Position numbers and translations under genes: made by a program | DNA from: Gluconobacter cerevisiae | Lineage (GTDB): Bacteria; Pseudomonadota; Alphaproteobacteria; Acetobacterales; Acetobacteraceae | Direction of reading: 5' to 3' | NCBI RefSeq assembly: GCF_015244675.1 | Contig: NZ_JABCQO010000008.1 | Location: 62,001 to 126,000 of the forward strand | DNA: 64,000 nt | Notes under the pieces: generated by a model | Told to the model about the DNA's origin: nothing | Seen by the model: only the letters and a program-made list of their open reading frames with translations | Databases searched by the model: none | Shown: piece after piece, positions 32,239 through 41,644 of the stretch | Layout of the letters: each line of letters starts with the position of its first letter | Position numbering within the stretch: the first letter of the stretch is position 1

Positions 32239-32700
32239 ATGGCTGGGCGAAAAGGTCTGGCTAAAGGTCGGACGACAACGAAAACAACACGCTCAACGCG
32301 TAATCCGCGTGAGATATTCCTGCAGCATCTTCGCAAAACGTCGAACATTTCGGAGTCTGCAAGAATAGCGTTGATTGACCGGGCAACCGCCTACAAATGG
32401 CGTGAGGCCGATCCCGAATTTGCCCGGGCATGGGAAGATGCGATTGACGAGGCAACCGATGCTTTGGAAGCTGAGGCACGTCGTAGGGCATTGGATGGTC
32501 ATGAGGAGTACGTCATCTCCATGGGGCAGATTGTCCGCGATCCCGAGACGGGCAAACCCCTTGTGCAGCGGAAGTTCAGCGACAGTCTGACTACCTTGCT
32601 TCTAAAGGCGCATCGACCTGAGAAGTACCGGGAACGGCATGACGTTCAACAGAGCGGTGCCATCGCCGTCACCATCACCTCGGATGACAATGCGCTGTAA
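32239..32700 (+). CDS. Terminase small subunit
   Basis: 153 residues from ATG 32239 (AAGGATC upstream). Basic N-terminus (GRKGLAKGRTTTKTTRS), helix-turn-helix SNISESARIALIDRATAYKWREADPEFARAW, then LEAEARRRALDGHEE and KFSDSLTTLLLKAHRPEKYR, which is the terminase small-subunit pattern. It recognises the DNA packaging start site. Ends 3 bp before the large subunit. Confidence 0.82.
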   Translation: MAGRKGLAKGRTTTKTTRSTRNPREIFLQHLRKTSNISESARIALIDRATAYKWREADPEFARAWEDAIDEATDALEAEARRRALDGHEEYVISMGQIVRDPETGKPLVQRKFSDSLTTLLLKAHRPEKYRERHDVQQSGAIAVTITSDDNAL

Positions 32701-32703
32701 TCC

Positions 32704-34014
32704 ATGGTTGCCACACTGAACCCCGCTCAGGCCGACGCAAATCGTCTTCTAGGCTCTCCAGCAACGCATATCCTCCTTCGCGGTGGCTCTCGGTCGGGTA
32801 AGACTTTCCTGTTGATCCGCGCCATTATCATACGGGCGGTGAAGGCTCCGGGCTCGCGGCACGGTATCTTCCGTCACCGCTTCAATGCCCTGAAGCACAC
32901 GATTATCGGCGACACGTTCCCGAAGGTCATGCGACTTTGCTTCCCGGATCTGCCATACACGCTCAACCGGACTGATTGGTACGTCACCCTTCCGAATGGC
33001 TCGGAGATCCTGTTTCACGGCTTGGACAGTTCGGAGCGGACCGAGAAGATCCTTGGGCTTGAGTTCGCGACTGTTTACATGAACGAAGCAAGCCAGATCA
33101 GCTACGCGGCACGGAATATGCTGCTGACCCGCTTGGCGCAGAAAACCTGTCTCTCAGTCAAGGAATACATCGACGCCAACCCGCCAACGACTTCGCACTG
33201 GCTCTATAGTCTGTTTGAGCGGAAGGTTGAGCCCAAGGGCGGAGACCCCCTGCCCGACCCTGCCGATTACGCGACGATGCAGATCAACCCGGACGCGAAC
33301 CGAGCAAACCTGTCGCCCGAATATCTGAAACAGCTTGAATCCCTGCCCGAGAAGGAGCGTCAGCGCTTTCTATTTGGCAATTACCAGACAGCCATTGATG
33401 GCGCGCTCTGGACTCTGGACCTTATCAAACGCTCGGCACCGATAGCGGATGCAAACCGCGATGGGGTGCTGTTGCAGATGCGTCGAATTGTTGTCTCAGT
33501 CGACCCCTCCGGATGCTCCGGTCCCGAAGACTACCGTTCTGACGAAATTGGCATTGCGGTGACGGGAGTGGACCGTGATGGCACTGGTCACGTTCTTGCT
33601 GATCTCACCTGTCGTCAGGGACCAGCAGGATGGGCAAAAGTCGCTCTGGATGCACTGGATCTGTGGAAAGCGGATCGGATTGTCGCTGAACGGAACTTTG
33701 GCGGCGCGATGGTTGAGCAGACGATCCGATCTGTCCGAGCAACTGCTCCGGTTAAACTGGTCACAGCTTCCCGTGGGAAATATGCTCGAGCCGAGCCAAT
33801 TGCCGCCCTCTACGAACAGGGCAAGGTTATGCATCACGGCCGGTTCCCGGATCTTGAGGACCAGATGTGCCAGTTCTCGGCCTCTGGCTTCCAAGGCGCC
33901 CGCTCACCCGACCGTGCAGACGCGATGGTTTGGGGTCTGACGGAAGTCATGCTTGAGGACCAGCCGTCTAACGGCTTCCGGCGTCTAACCCCCGCTGAAA
34001 TGGCAATGATCTAG
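32704..34014 (+). CDS. Terminase large subunit (packaging ATPase/nuclease)
   Basis: 436 residues. Walker A GGSRSGKTF at about 27-35, Walker B FATVYMNEAS near 120, motif III RLAQKTCLSVKEYIDANPP. The nuclease domain starts with VVSVDPSG, followed by ADRIVAERNFGGAMVEQTIR and RSPDRADAMVWGLTEV, the RNase H-fold metal-binding residues. PBSX/phage_terminase_3-like. Pumps DNA into the head and cuts it. Confidence 0.92.
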   Translation: MVATLNPAQADANRLLGSPATHILLRGGSRSGKTFLLIRAIIIRAVKAPGSRHGIFRHRFNALKHTIIGDTFPKVMRLCFPDLPYTLNRTDWYVTLPNGSEILFHGLDSSERTEKILGLEFATVYMNEASQISYAARNMLLTRLAQKTCLSVKEYIDANPPTTSHWLYSLFERKVEPKGGDPLPDPADYATMQINPDANRANLSPEYLKQLESLPEKERQRFLFGNYQTAIDGALWTLDLIKRSAPIADANRDGVLLQMRRIVVSVDPSGCSGPEDYRSDEIGIAVTGVDRDGTGHVLADLTCRQGPAGWAKVALDALDLWKADRIVAERNFGGAMVEQTIRSVRATAPVKLVTASRGKYARAEPIAALYEQGKVMHHGRFPDLEDQMCQFSASGFQGARSPDRADAMVWGLTEVMLEDQPSNGFRRLTPAEMAMI

Positions 34015-34023
34015 GATTTATCT

Positions 34024-35547
34024 ATGTGGCCTTTCACCCGCAAGCGAGCAGTGGACACAACGCGGGTCCGGGTGGAACCGCGCATTGCCGAGGCAACCCC
34101 CTCTCCATTCAATGGGGACGTATGGCGCGAGGTGGAGCGTGGCCTCTCTCGTGGGGCGGACCGGCCTTCATACGCCCTTTACCGTCCACTTGACGGCGTG
34201 CGGCCGAAGGCGTCTCCCATTGCGCAGGACAGCGCCATACCGCCTGCCGTTCAGAACTTCATGAATAACGCTGTGGCAGATGGGGTGGCCTTCATGGGCT
34301 ATCCGCGCCTGGCCGCCATGGCTCAGCGGGCCGAATACCGTCATATCGTCGGAACACTGGCCGAGGAATCGACCCGCGAATGGATCGAGTTTCGTGCAGC
34401 GGACGGGGAAGATAAATCAGAACGCCTGAAGGATCTCCGATCAGAATTTACGCGCCTGAAGGTACGGGAGCGGTTTCGTCAGCTCTCGGAATATGACGGC
34501 TTTTATGGTCTCGGGATGCTTTATCTGGATACAGGCTTGCCGACACGTTCTCCGGATCTTGCCACACCTCTTCTCGTCGAACCTGAAACCATCGGCATTG
34601 GCGCTCTCAAGTCGCTGCGGGTAATTGACCCGATCTGGATTAGTCCGAACGACTACAACGCTGCAGACCCCCTAAAATCCGCTTTCTATCGCCCATCCAC
34701 ATGGTGGGTGCAGGGCGCGAACCTGCACGAAAGTCGTCTTTTGCGTTTCGTATCTCGCGACGTGCCAGACATTCTGAAGCCATCATACAATTTTGGCGGG
34801 ATGTCTCTGACCCAGATGGCCAAGCCTTATGTCGATAACTGGCTCAGAACGCGACAGTCCGTGGCAGATCTGATTAACGGCTGCTCCATCGTTAATCTGA
34901 AAACCGATCTCATGGCCACCATGCAAAAAGTAGGCGTTGGCGGCCTAATTGACCGCGTGCAGTCATTTATCAAGTTTCGCTCCAACCGTGGCGTTATGCT
35001 TACGGACAAGGAAAAAGAAGAGCTTCAGATCCTTTCGGCCAATCTGGCGGGGCTGGACAAGCTTCAGGCTCAGGCACTGGAACAAATCTGTGTTGTCGCC
35101 CAGATGCCACTGGTCAAGTTTACGGGTATATCTCCATCCGGGCTCAATGCTTCGTCGGATGGTGAAATCAGGGTCTGGTATGACCGGGTCGCCGCCTATC
35201 AGGAACAGTTCTTCCGCCCTCACCTCACGCGAGTGATGCGCATCATCATGCTGTCTTTATGGGGGAAGATTGATGAAAGCATCGATTTCGCATTCATCCC
35301 GCTCTGGCAGATGGATGACGCCGCCAAAGCTGCGATCCTCAAGACCAAGGCTGATACCGTGGTTGAACTGATCGAAGCCGGGGTCGTATCGCCAGAGGAA
35401 GGGCGCAAGGTCGTGGCTGACGACCCGGATAGCCCGTTTGACGGCATTGATGTTGATGATGTTCCGCCGCCCCCAGAAGATGGAGACGATCATATCTCTC
35501 TGTTGTCAGATCCGGCGGCGGGGAATGTAGGGGCAAGTGGGGTTTAG
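34024..35547 (+). CDS. Portal protein (DUF1073 type)
   Basis: 507 residues. The DUF1073 portal signature includes LAAMAQRAEYRHIVGTLAEE, FRQLSEYDGFYGLGMLYLDTG and RLLRFVSRDVPDILKPSYNF. The stem/crown region QMPLVKFTGISPSGLNASSDGEIRVWYD is highly typical. It forms the dodecameric ring at the head vertex for DNA entry and tail joining. The family profile has been confused with Acb1 anti-CBASS proteins, but gene order and length identify it as portal. Confidence 0.92.
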   Translation: MWPFTRKRAVDTTRVRVEPRIAEATPSPFNGDVWREVERGLSRGADRPSYALYRPLDGVRPKASPIAQDSAIPPAVQNFMNNAVADGVAFMGYPRLAAMAQRAEYRHIVGTLAEESTREWIEFRAADGEDKSERLKDLRSEFTRLKVRERFRQLSEYDGFYGLGMLYLDTGLPTRSPDLATPLLVEPETIGIGALKSLRVIDPIWISPNDYNAADPLKSAFYRPSTWWVQGANLHESRLLRFVSRDVPDILKPSYNFGGMSLTQMAKPYVDNWLRTRQSVADLINGCSIVNLKTDLMATMQKVGVGGLIDRVQSFIKFRSNRGVMLTDKEKEELQILSANLAGLDKLQAQALEQICVVAQMPLVKFTGISPSGLNASSDGEIRVWYDRVAAYQEQFFRPHLTRVMRIIMLSLWGKIDESIDFAFIPLWQMDDAAKAAILKTKADTVVELIEAGVVSPEEGRKVVADDPDSPFDGIDVDDVPPPPEDGDDHISLLSDPAAGNVGASGV

Positions 35548-35624
35548 GGGGCATCTCGATCAATCAAGGCGAACCTACATAACCATAGAGCCGCCCTTCG
35601 GCGTACTTTTGATCGGAGATCGCC

Positions 35625-36446
35625 ATGGCTTTACGTTGCGAGTCTGCGCAGCCGCGTAAGCATCCTACGACACTCAAGCCTGTCCGACCCAATGCCGGAG
35701 TTGAGATTGCCTACTATAAGGCTCTCATGGCTCTGATCGACGAAATGGACGCCAGCCTCACATATTGGCTCAAGATAAACTACCGGAAGCACGAAGCAGC
35801 CATAGCGCAGGACAGCGTGGCGGACGAACTTCAGAAGGTCATGAACCGTCTGACGGCCCGCTGGCGCAGTCTGTTCGATGACCGGGCGCGGAAGATGGCG
35901 GAGACGCAGGCGGGGAAGTGGCAGAAGGGCGCTGACACATCGCTGATGAGCAAGCTGAAGCAGGCCGGATTTGCAGTGAAGTTCAGGCCATCTAAGGCTG
36001 TGACGGATGTGTTAGATGGCGTAATCAATGAGAACGTCGGGCTGATCAAAAGCATCGCCGAGCAGCATTTAAGCGACGTCTCGGCGATGGTTCAGCGTTC
36101 CGTCCTGGCTGGGCGCGATTTGTCTACGCTGACGACCGAATTGCAGGACCGCTACGGCATAACGAAACGCCGTGCCGCCTTTATCGCCCGGGATCAGAAC
36201 AACAAGGCCACGTCCTTCATTACTCGAAGGCGGCAGATCGATCTGGGGCTGACCGAGGCAATCTGGTGTCATTCGAGTGCGGGCAAGCATCCCCGGCCAA
36301 ACCACGTGAAGGCCGGCCGTGAGCGGCTTCGCTACGACATTCGCAAAGGTGCGGACGTGGACGGAGATGGCAAGCTGATTTTCCCGGGCGAGGAGCCGAA
36401 CTGCCGGTGCACGTCAAGGGTGATCGTGAGTGGATTTGATGACTGA
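35625..36446 (+). CDS. SPP1 gp7-like minor head protein
   Basis: 273 residues. The C-terminal phage_Mu_F domain is clear: RAAFIARDQNNKATSFITRR, then GLTEAIWCHSSAGKHPRPNH and the Cys-containing end FPGEEPNCRCTSRVIV. It is a minor capsid protein linked to the portal and DNA ejection. Sits in the usual place between portal and DUF2213 protein. Confidence 0.88.
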   Translation: MALRCESAQPRKHPTTLKPVRPNAGVEIAYYKALMALIDEMDASLTYWLKINYRKHEAAIAQDSVADELQKVMNRLTARWRSLFDDRARKMAETQAGKWQKGADTSLMSKLKQAGFAVKFRPSKAVTDVLDGVINENVGLIKSIAEQHLSDVSAMVQRSVLAGRDLSTLTTELQDRYGITKRRAAFIARDQNNKATSFITRRRQIDLGLTEAIWCHSSAGKHPRPNHVKAGRERLRYDIRKGADVDGDGKLIFPGEEPNCRCTSRVIVSGFDD

Positions 36447-37776
36447 CATTCTCGCCTATGACCGCATGGGGAGCGTTCGGACGGTTGATGCTGATGGGCG
36501 GCTTCGCGTTGCCAGGACGCCAATCAGCAAGGCCAATATCTGCCCGTATCGGGGAAATGAAATCCCCGGATGGGACAAGCTGGGCCTTCACCCTGAACGG
36601 ATCTACCGCCTCTTGCGCGATCCTCAGGAGTTGGAGAAGGCAGCGCACACCTTCAATGGTCTACCTGTCCTCGAAGAACACTACCACGTCACTGCCGATG
36701 ATCCCCGGCGTGATCTGGTCATCGGAACCACCGGCAACGAGGCGTCTTTCGAGGCGCCTTTTCTGTATGACAGCCTCGTCATCTGGGATGGGCCGTCAAT
36801 CGAGCGGATCAAGAGCGGCGAGCAGCGCGAACTTTCCAGCGCTTATCGCTACCGCCCGGACATGACTGCCGGCGTGTTCAATGGAGAGCCTTATGACGGT
36901 GTAATGCGGGACATTATTGGTTCCCATGTCGCCGTTGTTCCTGCGGGTCGCGCTGGCCCAGACGTCCTTGTTGCGGACTCAAAACCGGAAAATATAAACA
37001 TGCCAAAGAACATGACGTTGCGGGACAAGCTCCTGGCATCCGTCACCCCTTTCCTTGCCAAGGACGCGGATCTCGAAGCCTGCAAGAAGGCGATGGACGA
37101 CGATCTGAACGACAAGACGGCCACAGACGATGCTGCTGATACGCTGCGGAACCTGCTGTCCGGTCGCGTTCCGGATGATGTGATGGATCAGGTTCTGGCC
37201 CTGTTTCAGAACGAAGCCACTGGCGGAGACCTCGGTGTAGCCACGGATGATGACATCGAGACGCGCCGCGAGAAGCTGAAAGCTGCTGGCCTGACGGATG
37301 ATGAGGTGGACAAGTGCCTCGGGGCCCTGACTGCGACAGCCTCGGATGAGGAGACGACAGAGGCGGATCGCCAGCGTGAAGCCGAAGGGGCGCGTCAGGC
37401 CGACGCCGAGCGGACAGCACGTGAAAAGGCGGATGAGATCCAGAGCGCAATGGACGCGAAGCTCAAGACAGCCGTGGCTGATGCCGAGCGGAACACGATC
37501 CGTCGCATGAATGAGCTTCATGCTGCCCGCGATGCGGTAAAACCCTTCGTAGGGACGGTCGCCATGGATAGCGCCGAAAACGTCTATGGTTTTGCCTTGA
37601 AGAAAGAAGGCTACGACCTATCCGGCATCCCGGGCAGCGCATATCGGGCCATGTTCACGCAGCATGCGAAGAGCAAGGCGATTGCTACGAAGGCTCCTGG
37701 CCTCGCAACTGACAGCGCCGCATCCGTGTCTTTCCTGGAAAAGTTTCCTTCCCTCACCCGTATCAAGGGGGCCTGA
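36439..37776 (+). CDS. DUF2213 head protein (probable protease/scaffold)
   Basis: About 445 residues from ATG 36439, overlapping the preceding stop. The first 180 residues are DUF2213: RTPISKANICPYRGNEIPGW, PVLEEHYHVTADDPRRDLVIG, SSAYRYRPDM, DIIGSHVAVVPAGRAGPDV. The next 200 are acidic and coiled-coil (REKLKAAGLTDDEVDK, EADRQREAEGARQADAERTA), as expected for an internal scaffold. It probably processes and shapes the prohead. Confidence 0.85.
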   Translation: MTDILAYDRMGSVRTVDADGRLRVARTPISKANICPYRGNEIPGWDKLGLHPERIYRLLRDPQELEKAAHTFNGLPVLEEHYHVTADDPRRDLVIGTTGNEASFEAPFLYDSLVIWDGPSIERIKSGEQRELSSAYRYRPDMTAGVFNGEPYDGVMRDIIGSHVAVVPAGRAGPDVLVADSKPENINMPKNMTLRDKLLASVTPFLAKDADLEACKKAMDDDLNDKTATDDAADTLRNLLSGRVPDDVMDQVLALFQNEATGGDLGVATDDDIETRREKLKAAGLTDDEVDKCLGALTATASDEETTEADRQREAEGARQADAERTAREKADEIQSAMDAKLKTAVADAERNTIRRMNELHAARDAVKPFVGTVAMDSAENVYGFALKKEGYDLSGIPGSAYRAMFTQHAKSKAIATKAPGLATDSAASVSFLEKFPSLTRIKGA

Positions 37777-37778
37777 TC

Positions 37779-38267
37779 ATGGGTTTCCAGACTTCCGTTA
37801 ACCAGCAGCCCGCCATTGGTGTGCCTGGCGACTTTGCGTCGAACAACCCGACCGCCACGGTCCTCGCTGGTGAGGGTGCTCTTGTCGCCGGTTCTGGTGG
37901 CGTGACCGTTGCGGCCTTCGCTTGGATTGGAACGGACGGTAAGACTGTTACCAACGCGGGCACGACTGCTCCGGACGGTTTCGTCCATCGCGAACTTCAG
38001 GGCCTCATCGCCAACATCTACGATGAAGCCACGATGCTGGTCCCCGCTGGATACATGGTCTCGCTCTATGCGGCAGGCGATTTCTTCGCAGCCAGCAAGA
38101 CGGCAGCCACGCGCGGTCAGAAGGTATTCGCCTCCACGACGGACGGCAGCATCAGCACCGGTGCAGCGGGAGCAACCGTAACCGGGGCTATCGAAACGCC
38201 CTTTTATGTCGGTTCCGCGGGCGCGGCTGGCGACACCATCAAAATCACGACGTGGGATCATCACTGA
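37779..38267 (+). CDS. Capsid cement/decoration protein (Gp24-like)
   Basis: 162 residues, almost free of Trp/Cys and rich in Gly/Ala/Thr/Val beta structure: GFQTSVNQQPAIGVPGDFAS, GVTVAAFAWIGTDGKTV, TMLVPAGYMVSLYAAGDFF. It matches the structural cement family that stabilises capsids. Ends in a TGATG overlap with the major capsid gene. Confidence 0.8.
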   Translation: MGFQTSVNQQPAIGVPGDFASNNPTATVLAGEGALVAGSGGVTVAAFAWIGTDGKTVTNAGTTAPDGFVHRELQGLIANIYDEATMLVPAGYMVSLYAAGDFFAASKTAATRGQKVFASTTDGSISTGAAGATVTGAIETPFYVGSAGAAGDTIKITTWDHH

Positions 38268-39304
38268 TGCCTTACTCTACCGAACTCGACCTTCTCGCTG
38301 GTAAGGGGTTGGTCTTCCCTGATGGCACGGGTGTTCTCGAAAATGACGCCCTCCTTGCCAGCGATGCGATTGCCATGGATGCCGTGCCGGAGCTTTCTAC
38401 TACGGCTTCTGCTGGTATTCCGGCCTTCATGACGTCCTATGTCGATCCAAAGCTGATCAATGTCGTCTTCACGCCCATGCGCGGCGCAGATCTTGGCGGC
38501 GAGGTCAAAAAGGGTGACTGGACCACGACCAACGCCATTTTCCCTATGATTGAGGTCACGGGCGAGGTGTCCAGTTACGGTGACTGGAACAACAACGGTC
38601 AGGTCAATCTGAACCCGACGTTTCCCGACCGGCAGTCCTACCATTATCAGGTGTTCGCCAAATGGGGTGAGCGTCAATTGGATATGGCCGGCAAGGCACG
38701 CATTCAGTGGGCTGCTGGCCTGCGTCAGGCCGCAGCCCTGAAGCTGAATAAGTTTCAGAACCAGACGTATTTCTATGGCGTCGCGGGACTGCGGAACTAC
38801 GGCTACTTGAATGACCCTTCCCTGCCCGCCTCCATCGTACCCGAGACCAAGGCAGCGGGTGGTACGAGCTGGACGAATGCGACGTCCGTCGAGATGCAAC
38901 ACGACGTTATCGCGCTGATCAACCAGTTGCGTGAACAATCGGGCGGTATCGTGGATACCGACAGCAACATTACGATCGGTCTTTCACCGACCAGTTCTGG
39001 CAAGCTGACGATCGCCAACGAGTACGGCAAGTCCGCCCTCGACATGCTCAAGGCGTCTTACCCGAACCTACGTTTCATTCAGGCGGTGGAGTTCGGCGAC
39101 GTTGTAGGCATGGCGGTTCAGACCATGCTTGCCATGGCTGAAGACATTGATGGCCAGAAGACTGCCGAAGCTGCTTTCACCGAGAAGCTGCGCGCTCATG
39201 CCGTTGTTACAGAAAATTCGGGCTGGTCTCAGAAAATGAGCCAGGGCACCTACGGCGCAATCATCTACATGCCGCTCGGCATCGCAACTATGGCGGGGAT
39301 CTGA
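38267..39304 (+). CDS. Major capsid protein (DUF2184 type)
   Basis: About 345 residues from ATG 38267. DUF2184-like sequence: GIPAFMTSYVDPKLINVVFTP, MRGADLGGEVKKGDWTT, PDRQSYHYQVFAKWGERQL, KSALDMLKASYPNLRFIQAV and a C-terminal YGAIIYMPLGIATMAGI. HK97-fold capsid subunit by family knowledge. Position after the cement gene fits. Confidence 0.88.
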   Translation: MPYSTELDLLAGKGLVFPDGTGVLENDALLASDAIAMDAVPELSTTASAGIPAFMTSYVDPKLINVVFTPMRGADLGGEVKKGDWTTTNAIFPMIEVTGEVSSYGDWNNNGQVNLNPTFPDRQSYHYQVFAKWGERQLDMAGKARIQWAAGLRQAAALKLNKFQNQTYFYGVAGLRNYGYLNDPSLPASIVPETKAAGGTSWTNATSVEMQHDVIALINQLREQSGGIVDTDSNITIGLSPTSSGKLTIANEYGKSALDMLKASYPNLRFIQAVEFGDVVGMAVQTMLAMAEDIDGQKTAEAAFTEKLRAHAVVTENSGWSQKMSQGTYGAIIYMPLGIATMAGI

Positions 39305-39307
39305 TCC

Positions 39308-39646
39308 ATGAGTGAAACGCGTATCGGGAACACTGTTACGGTAGGCTGCAAACTGCCGAACGGATTGGTCCTTAAGGCCGGAGAAAGCAAGGCTATCCTT
39401 GCCGGCTCCAACTCCTCTCGTGTGATCGGCGGATACGGCCTGACGGCTGTTCCTGCAGATCTCTGGGCTGAATGGCAGAAGGCGCATGCAGACACGCCCT
39501 TCATTAAGAAGAATATTGTGTTCATGCAGACCACTGCCGCCAAGGCTGAGGCGCAGGCCAGTGAGCAGTCAGAAGTAAAAACAGGCCTTGAAGGCCTTGA
39601 CCCGGACAAGCCTGCTGCTGGCATCACGCCTGTCGAGAAGAAGTAA
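39308..39646 (+). CDS. Head-region structural protein, unknown
   Basis: 112 residues. [20 protein letters not shown] then a helical, charged C-terminus. Short spacing (3 bp after capsid, 4 bp before the neck gene). A small beta domain, probably a head accessory protein. Confidence 0.65.
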   Translation: MSETRIGNTVTVGCKLPNGLVLKAGESKAILAGSNSSRVIGGYGLTAVPADLWAEWQKAHADTPFIKKNIVFMQTTAAKAEAQASEQSEVKTGLEGLDPDKPAAGITPVEKK

Positions 39647-39650
39647 TCTG

Positions 39651-40067
39651 ATGCCGGTGGCGCAACTCAACTACGCGCTGTGGTCGAAGCGCTATCCGGC
39701 GCTTGGCGCAAATGTGGATGAAGATCTTGCCAATGCCTATTGGGCCGAGGCGGGACTTTATCTCGACAATACGGAATGTAGTCCGGTGCAGGATGTAGCT
39801 CAACGCTGCCTCCTGTTCGGGATGCTGGCTGCGCACTTGGCCCAGATCAATCTTCCGGCCGATCAAGGGGGATCAGGCATTGTTGGGCGTGTCTCGGCCG
39901 CCAGCGAAGGCAGTACATCGGTCAGTGCCGATATGGGGCCTGTTACAGGCTCGCAGGCATGGTTCCTGCAGACGCAGGCCGGGGCTTCATTTTGGCAGGC
40001 GACAATCTGGCTTCGGACGGCGCAGTACGTCACCACGTCCTACGTTCAGCAGGAGACATGGCCCTGA
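39651..40067 (+). CDS. DUF4054 head-tail adaptor
   Basis: 138 residues from ATG 39651. FxxxYPxxx opening ([20 protein letters not shown]), then [19 protein letters not shown] and [17 protein letters not shown]. Typical of the DUF4054 connector proteins. Overlaps the next gene by TGATG. Confidence 0.82.
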   Translation: MPVAQLNYALWSKRYPALGANVDEDLANAYWAEAGLYLDNTECSPVQDVAQRCLLFGMLAAHLAQINLPADQGGSGIVGRVSAASEGSTSVSADMGPVTGSQAWFLQTQAGASFWQATIWLRTAQYVTTSYVQQETWP

Positions 40068-40744
40068 TGGCAAAGACCGCAATCAAAGGCATGGCCCGGC
40101 TGCAGGCGACGCTGAGCGGCAAGGTTCAGGGCGCGCAGAAAAACTGGATGGCCCGGCTGCTGGATCGGGTTCTTCGCAGGTCCGCGCAGATGCAGATGAA
40201 TATCGGCTTCTTGGAGGGGGCGACGTATCCGAAATCTTCGGGAGATAAAAGCGGGCTTGCCCCTGGAGCGGCATATGCTGATGGCCTGCCGGTAGCCGCC
40301 ATTGCTTATCAGAACGAATTCGGCGGTGAAATCGAAATTCCAGGATACGAGCAGAAGATCTATCGCTCAGTCGCTGCTGACGGCTCTTTCCGCAAAAATG
40401 GAAAATTCGTCAAAGCCAAATCGTCCAATTTCGAAACAACACACACCGTTCCAGCGCATACCGTCACCATCCCTGCACGACCCTTCATGCGCAACGCTAT
40501 TGCCAATAATCAGGATCAGTGGCCCGCGTTGCTGGCTGCGGCTCTCAAGCAGGCAAAAGGCGATCTGGATAAGGCCCTAGACATAGCAGCCGAGGCGATT
40601 GTCGGTCAGGTTCAGGAGGAAATTCGGAATCTCGGTGATCCTCCCAATGCTCCCTCGACCATCCGTTCAAAGGGCTTCGACAAGCCCCTGATCGACACCG
40701 GGCACATGCTGAACAGCGTCGGCTACGAGGTGGTCAGTGATTAA
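40067..40744 (+). CDS. Neck/tail-completion protein (HK97 gp10-like)
   Basis: About 225 residues. Has AYQNEFGGEIEIPGYEQ, TIPARPFMRNAIANNQDQW and GFDKPLIDTGHMLNSVGYEV, the pattern of virion-morphogenesis/gp10-like proteins (an E/N-rich loop, RPFMR, then DTGxMLxSV). ATG 40067 overlaps the previous stop; ATG 40058 is also possible with the AGGAG at 40051-40055 very close. Confidence 0.8.
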   Translation: MAKTAIKGMARLQATLSGKVQGAQKNWMARLLDRVLRRSAQMQMNIGFLEGATYPKSSGDKSGLAPGAAYADGLPVAAIAYQNEFGGEIEIPGYEQKIYRSVAADGSFRKNGKFVKAKSSNFETTHTVPAHTVTIPARPFMRNAIANNQDQWPALLAAALKQAKGDLDKALDIAAEAIVGQVQEEIRNLGDPPNAPSTIRSKGFDKPLIDTGHMLNSVGYEVVSD

Positions 40745-41123
40745 CGTCTTCGCCATCGCCAATGCTGCGACGAACGCGATCAACCCGCCCATTCAGGCCA
40801 TCCTTCGGGTCTCGGATGGTGAGACAGTCAATCTGGATTTCAGCGTCACACCGAATACCACGGACCTGCTCTGCACGATCAAGGTGCAGGCTCTGAGCAC
40901 GTCGGACCTTCAGCGCATCCAGAACATCACCCAGCAGTCCGACATGAGGGCCGTCTATATCGCTGGCGGCATCAAGGGATTGAACCGGGCGCTCCAGACG
41001 GGCGGTGACGTGCTGCATTTCTACGGCTCCGACTGGCTGGTCACGCAAGTTCTCGAAGAATGGGGATATGGAAGATGGTCCAAGCTTGCGGTGACGCGCC
41101 AGACGTCGCCAGTTCAGGAATAA
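40737..41123 (+). CDS. Neck/tail structural protein, 128 residues
   Basis: GTG start overlapping the preceding stop. Has DFSVTPNTTDLLCTIKVQAL, then DVLHFYGSDWLVTQVLEEWG YGRWSKLAV, a small beta-barrel pattern common in phage neck proteins. Overlaps the next gene by 49 bp. Confidence 0.7.
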   Translation: MINVFAIANAATNAINPPIQAILRVSDGETVNLDFSVTPNTTDLLCTIKVQALSTSDLQRIQNITQQSDMRAVYIAGGIKGLNRALQTGGDVLHFYGSDWLVTQVLEEWGYGRWSKLAVTRQTSPVQE

Positions 41124-41638
41124 CGTTTACCCTCACGGACAGCGCGCTTTATCTGGCACTGGGCGAGTACCTCAAGACGGTTCTCCCCTCGCCTTTCCGC
41201 ATCCGGCAGGGCCAGCAGAACAGAACGCCCTCCCCGGTCGGGCCGTATTGCGTGATGCAGCTCATCACAACGCGGCTTCTGGCGACGAACGGCTGGTCCT
41301 ACACGGACACGTCTCGCACCGTCACGGAGATGCGGGAGGTCACAGTTCAGGTTAGCGCATTCGGCGCGGGGGCTGGCGACGCGCTCAAGCAGGCCTGCGG
41401 GCTGTGGCGTGATTTCTATGCCACCGACTGGTTTCGGGCGAATGCGCCGATCCTGTCTCCTTTGACAGCTGCAGAACCCCGTCAGCTTGGCTTCTCCAAC
41501 TCGGAGAACCAATACGAAGACGCCTGGTCCGTCGATCTGAAAATGCAGGTCAACTACCAGCGCACCATCCCGCAGCAATTTGCCTCGGAGGTCACTGTGA
41601 CCACGATCGAGGCCGACACACTCACAACGCAGGAGTAA
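41075..41638 (+). CDS. Tail terminator/neck protein (LIC_12616-like)
   Basis: About 187 residues from ATG 41075. It contains YCVMQLITTRLLATNGWSYT, VTVQVSAFGAGAGDALKQAC and QLGFSNSENQYEDAWSVDLK MQVNYQ, typical of gp12-like neck-terminator proteins. It lies just before the sheath gene, as usual in contractile-tail phages. Confidence 0.75.
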   Translation: MVQACGDAPDVASSGITFTLTDSALYLALGEYLKTVLPSPFRIRQGQQNRTPSPVGPYCVMQLITTRLLATNGWSYTDTSRTVTEMREVTVQVSAFGAGAGDALKQACGLWRDFYATDWFRANAPILSPLTAAEPRQLGFSNSENQYEDAWSVDLKMQVNYQRTIPQQFASEVTVTTIEADTLTTQE

Positions 41639-41644
41639 CAGCCA

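Noticed and set aside
34024-35547. Anti-CBASS (Acb1) function for the DUF1073 gene
   Set aside because: Gene order and length make it the portal protein; the Acb1 link comes from family naming.
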